From Lachnospiraceae bacterium (GTDB lineage Bacteria > Bacillota > Clostridia > Lachnospirales > Lachnospiraceae): a stretch of DNA of 64,000 nt. The notes under the pieces are model-generated. The model worked only from the letters and a program-made list of their open reading frames with translations, ran no database searches and had not been told where the DNA came from. The first letter of the stretch is position 1, and each line of letters begins with the position of its first letter. The stretch spans positions 1 to 64,000 of the forward strand of contig JAQXGF010000003.1 in assembly GCA_029006155.1 (NCBI GenBank), written 5' to 3'. Both the position numbers and the translations under genes were made by a program. Below, piece after piece: positions 62,058 through 64,000 of the stretch.

Positions 62058-62486
62058 TTAGCTTTTGTGGATCGCACAGGTATTAAAATGCAGTTCCTCG
62101 CCAAAGAAACGGACGACTTCCGTCACAGCGGTCTGCACCTGAGAGAGTCCACCGGTGATGATCAGCGATCCACAGAAGCGATCCATAAATCCGATCTGGA
62201 TATCTGCGGCCTTTACCGCGATATCCGCGGCCGCTACCGTTGCCTCCCATGGTGTGAGACGGATCATACCGATCGCCTCACCTGTGTGATCTTCGCCTGC
62301 ATGGGTGCCGATGTGCAATCCAAGATTCTGGTAAATGCACGGATCGGAAGGAGTGATGATATGCGCCAGGCACACCTCCTTGCCCGGTACACGCAGGCGC
62401 GTCATACGCAGACGCTTTCCTTTTAAATGCTCATAGTCGTCATGGAAGATCTGTTCCAGTAATTCTTCCTTTGATATCCGATTCAT
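62058..62486 (-). CDS. BMC shell protein, EutS/PduU (circularly permuted) type, with N-terminal extension
   Basis: The 142-residue protein carries a BMC domain of the permuted EutS/PduU class (about 35-142: GKEVCLAHIITP, EAIGMIRLTPWEATVAAADIAVKAADIQIGFMDRFCGSLIITGG, AVTEVVRFFGEELHF). Such proteins form hexameric tiles, often with a small beta-barrel over the pore. The first 35 residues (NRISKEELLEQIFHDDYEHLK) are an extra charged, probably amphipathic, helix absent from standard EutS. It lies 21 bases upstream of the eutP-like gene and 11 bases downstream of its paralogue. Confidence 0.88.
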   Translation of the reverse strand: MNRISKEELLEQIFHDDYEHLKGKRLRMTRLRVPGKEVCLAHIITPSDPCIYQNLGLHIGTHAGEDHTGEAIGMIRLTPWEATVAAADIAVKAADIQIGFMDRFCGSLIITGGLSQVQTAVTEVVRFFGEELHFNTCAIHKS

Positions 62487-62497
62487 AGCAGCACTTC

Positions 62498-62863
62498 CTA
62501 TCGTTTCGTGATTTTGCAGACGACATAACCGAGGGAATCACGGAAGTAATTGACGACCTCGGTCAGTGCGGACATAACCTCGGAAATTTCGCCGGTGATG
62601 ATCAGCGTCCCTGTGAAACGGTCCGCAAATCCAAGATAGACATTGCCACTTTTGACTGCAATGTCGGATGCGATGACCGCGGATTCCGGCGGTGTCATAT
62701 TCATAATGCCGATCGCAGAAGAGCGATAATCGACCTGCGGGTTCAGTCCAAGCTTCTGATAAATAATAGGAGCCGGGCCACCCATGACATGGGCGAAGGT
62801 GATCTCCTTCCCGGCTACGGTCTCCTGTACAATTCTGATCTGCTGGTTTGATTCATTTTCCAT
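62498..62863 (-). CDS. BMC shell protein, EutS/PduU type
   Basis: The 121-residue protein aligns by eye with EutS over its whole length: IVQETVAGKEITFAHVMG, AIGIMNMTPPESAVIASDIAVKSGNVYLGFADRFTGTLIITG, and ALTEVVNYFRDSLGYVVCKITK. ATG at 62863 is chosen because GAGGTG lies at a 6-base spacing; a GTG nine bases earlier overlaps that site. It is the first gene of the unit, with its promoter 48 bases upstream. Confidence 0.9.
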   Translation of the reverse strand: MENESNQQIRIVQETVAGKEITFAHVMGGPAPIIYQKLGLNPQVDYRSSAIGIMNMTPPESAVIASDIAVKSGNVYLGFADRFTGTLIITGEISEVMSALTEVVNYFRDSLGYVVCKITKR

Positions 62864-62910
62864 TTCAAGCACCTCACTTTCTGAATATTCAGGATCTGCC
62901 AGTATCTTTT

Positions 62911-62939
62911 ATAATACTATTAGAAAAAGTTTCTGTCAA
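62911..62939 (-). promoter_or_regulatory. Promoter of the three-gene BMC unit
   Basis: On the minus strand TTGACA (62939-62934) and TATTAT (62916-62911) are 17 bases apart. The palindrome CTGAATATTCAG lies between the expected start site and the first gene and may be an operator. Confidence 0.75.
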
Positions 62940-63055
62940 GCGAAGGAGCCAGCCCCATCAGCAAAGCAGCAGGGATAGATTGCAGATATTCACTTTTACG
63001 TACAACTTTTAAATACAACTAAAATACAAATGAAAAAAATACACGCACATCCATC

Positions 63056-63084
63056 TTGACATCTTATCATTCCAACTATATAAT
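63056..63084 (+). promoter_or_regulatory. Consensus promoter of the GntR-type regulator gene
   Basis: Perfect TTGACA and TATAAT are 17 bases apart. Confidence 0.8.
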
Positions 63085-63257
63085 GTGCTTGTAATCAATC
63101 CGATGAAAAAATAAAAACTATAAGAAGTGCATAAAATGCCGAAAGTAAAATTGTATGTTTTGCCAGAAAGAAAGCAACGATACTTTGCGAGCGAAGTTAA
63201 AAACATACATCTTATCAATACAAATTTGGCAGAGTACTCAGAAAGCGGTATGAGGCG

Positions 63258-64000
63258 ATGGGAAGAGCACCGAAGTATCAGCAGATCACAGAATGGATTC
63301 AGAACCAAATAGCATGCGGGAAGCTCTCGAATGGGGACCGGCTGGAGTCGGAGCATGAGCTTTCCGCACGGTTTCAGCTGAGCCGTCAGACGGTGCGGCA
63401 TGCACTTTTGGAGCTGGAAGAGGCCGGGATTGTGAGCCGGGTAAAAGGCAGCGGCACGTACATCCAGTACGGGACCGGGAGCACGGAGCCACTCTCGCAG
63501 ACGGTGACGATCATCAGTACCTATGCGGACAGCTACATCTTTCCGAAGCTTTTGCAGGTGATGGTGCGCAGACTCTCAAAGGCAGGCTACAGCACGAAGA
63601 TCATGTTCACGAACAATCGGGTCGAGACGGAGGGACGGTTGCTGCGTCAGATTTTGTCCGATGGCAGTCGGGATCCGCTTCTGGTCGAACCGGTCATGAG
63701 TGGGCTGCCCAATCCGAATCTGGGCTACTACCGGAAGCTGCAGGCAGCCGGGATCCCGATCCTCTTTTTCCACAGTTTCTATCCGGAGCTGTCGATTCCA
63801 CACGTGAGTATGGATGACCGTGCGGTCGGGCGTGCGGCGACGGAGTATCTGTTACGGCAGGGCCACACGCGGATCGGAGGCATTTTCAAGGCCGATGATG
63901 GTCAGGGGCGCCTGCGCTACGCGGGATTTACCGATGCGATGCGCGCTTTTGACGCTGAGATCCGGGAGGAGCGCATTTCATGGATCGATACACAGGAGCT
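63258..64000 (+). CDS. GntR/LacI chimeric sugar regulator (AraR type), 3' end outside window
   Basis: The frame is open from ATG 63258 to the window edge (247 residues seen). Residues 1-70 form a GntR winged helix (PKYQQITEWIQNQIACGKLSNGDRLESEHELSARFQLSRQTVRHALLELEEAGIVSR). From about 80 on it is a LacI/ribose-binding-type effector domain (VTIISTYADSYIFPKLLQ, IPHVSMDDRAVGRAATEYLLRQGH). AraR-type regulators release DNA when they bind a sugar such as arabinose. The ligand and targets are probably encoded downstream of the window. The start has only a close GAGG, so initiation may be weak. Confidence 0.88.
   Translation, partial: MGRAPKYQQITEWIQNQIACGKLSNGDRLESEHELSARFQLSRQTVRHALLELEEAGIVSRVKGSGTYIQYGTGSTEPLSQTVTIISTYADSYIFPKLLQVMVRRLSKAGYSTKIMFTNNRVETEGRLLRQILSDGSRDPLLVEPVMSGLPNPNLGYYRKLQAAGIPILFFHSFYPELSIPHVSMDDRAVGRAATEYLLRQGHTRIGGIFKADDGQGRLRYAGFTDAMRAFDAEIREERISWIDTQE

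Larger units (their letters stand above)
62864..63257. other. 394-base divergent intergenic region
   Basis: It holds back-to-back promoters (62911-62939 leftward, 63056-63084 rightward), a perfect palindrome CTGAATATTCAG (62881-62892) in the BMC leader, and a roughly 165-base leader before the GntR-type gene. No gene or known RNA is seen. Confidence 0.65.

Noticed and set aside
63127-63312. 61-codon ORF before the GntR-type gene
   Set aside because: It overlaps the true regulator start in another frame, has no ribosome site, and its C-terminal half is a frame shadow.

Overview
The window looks like chromosome of an anaerobic, low-motility Firmicute of the Lachnospiraceae (gut Clostridia) type. 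This rests on gene content and order: rpmE - DUF1385 - prmC - prfA, a Clostridia-style Rho with a long disordered insert, a chorismate mutase-shikimate kinase fusion, a tRNA-sensing T-box leader, a Bce-type resistance module, YesM/AraC two-component sugar uptake and bacterial microcompartment (BMC) shell genes. No rRNA, tRNA, CRISPR array, phage or IS element was recognised. Species cannot be told from sequence alone.

Layout. 1-4260: end of a Trk potassium channel, a secreted NlpC/P60 wall hydrolase, a CorC/HlyC membrane protein and a small membrane protein. 4555-10965: core information genes (rho, rpmE, DUF1385, prmC, prfA) and an MBL hydrolase. 10997-12640: a T-box leader with no synthetase behind it, an array of hairpins, then a BASS-family sodium symporter. 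12820-24443: an aroQ-aroK fusion followed by what appears to be a quinate/shikimate utilisation locus. Its leftward operon is MFS - aroD - TRAP dctQ-dctM-dctP. The rightward genes are a LysR regulator, an old-yellow-enzyme/FadH-like flavoenzyme and two YdiB-like quinate/shikimate dehydrogenases. Tandem LysR-type boxes lie in the divergent control region. 24791-36529: cell-envelope functions (LTA synthase-like enzyme, acetyltransferase plus BceRS-BceAB with a Bce-type box, a secreted protein, a CmpB-like membrane protein, an acyltransferase).

36623-46349 is a self-contained disaccharide operon: GH94 phosphorylase (closest by motif memory to N,N'-diacetylchitobiose phosphorylase), phosphohexomutase, YesM-like kinase, ABC solute-binding protein, two permeases and an AraC-type response regulator. 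The likely chain is sensing, uptake, phosphorolysis, then sugar-1-P to sugar-6-P. 46420-49124: a secreted SGNH hydrolase with wall-binding repeats and a PLD-family enzyme.

49217-54162 pairs an AraC regulator, translationally coupled to a small probable ribbon-helix-helix protein, with a GH4 glycosidase and an MFS transporter. Between them lie two tandem, near-identical promoter/terminator cassettes, each carrying a different tiny ORF. 54307-61471: a solute-binding lipoprotein with a hybrid kinase, then a second hybrid kinase with two fused binding domains. 61527-62863: an isolated three-gene BMC unit (EutP-like GTPase and two EutS/PduU-type shell proteins) with its own promoter and terminator. 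The window ends inside a GntR/LacI-type sugar regulator.

The items most worth following are the quinate/shikimate reductive locus, the paired small-ORF cassettes, the three-gene BMC unit, and the orphan T-box with its hairpin arrays.
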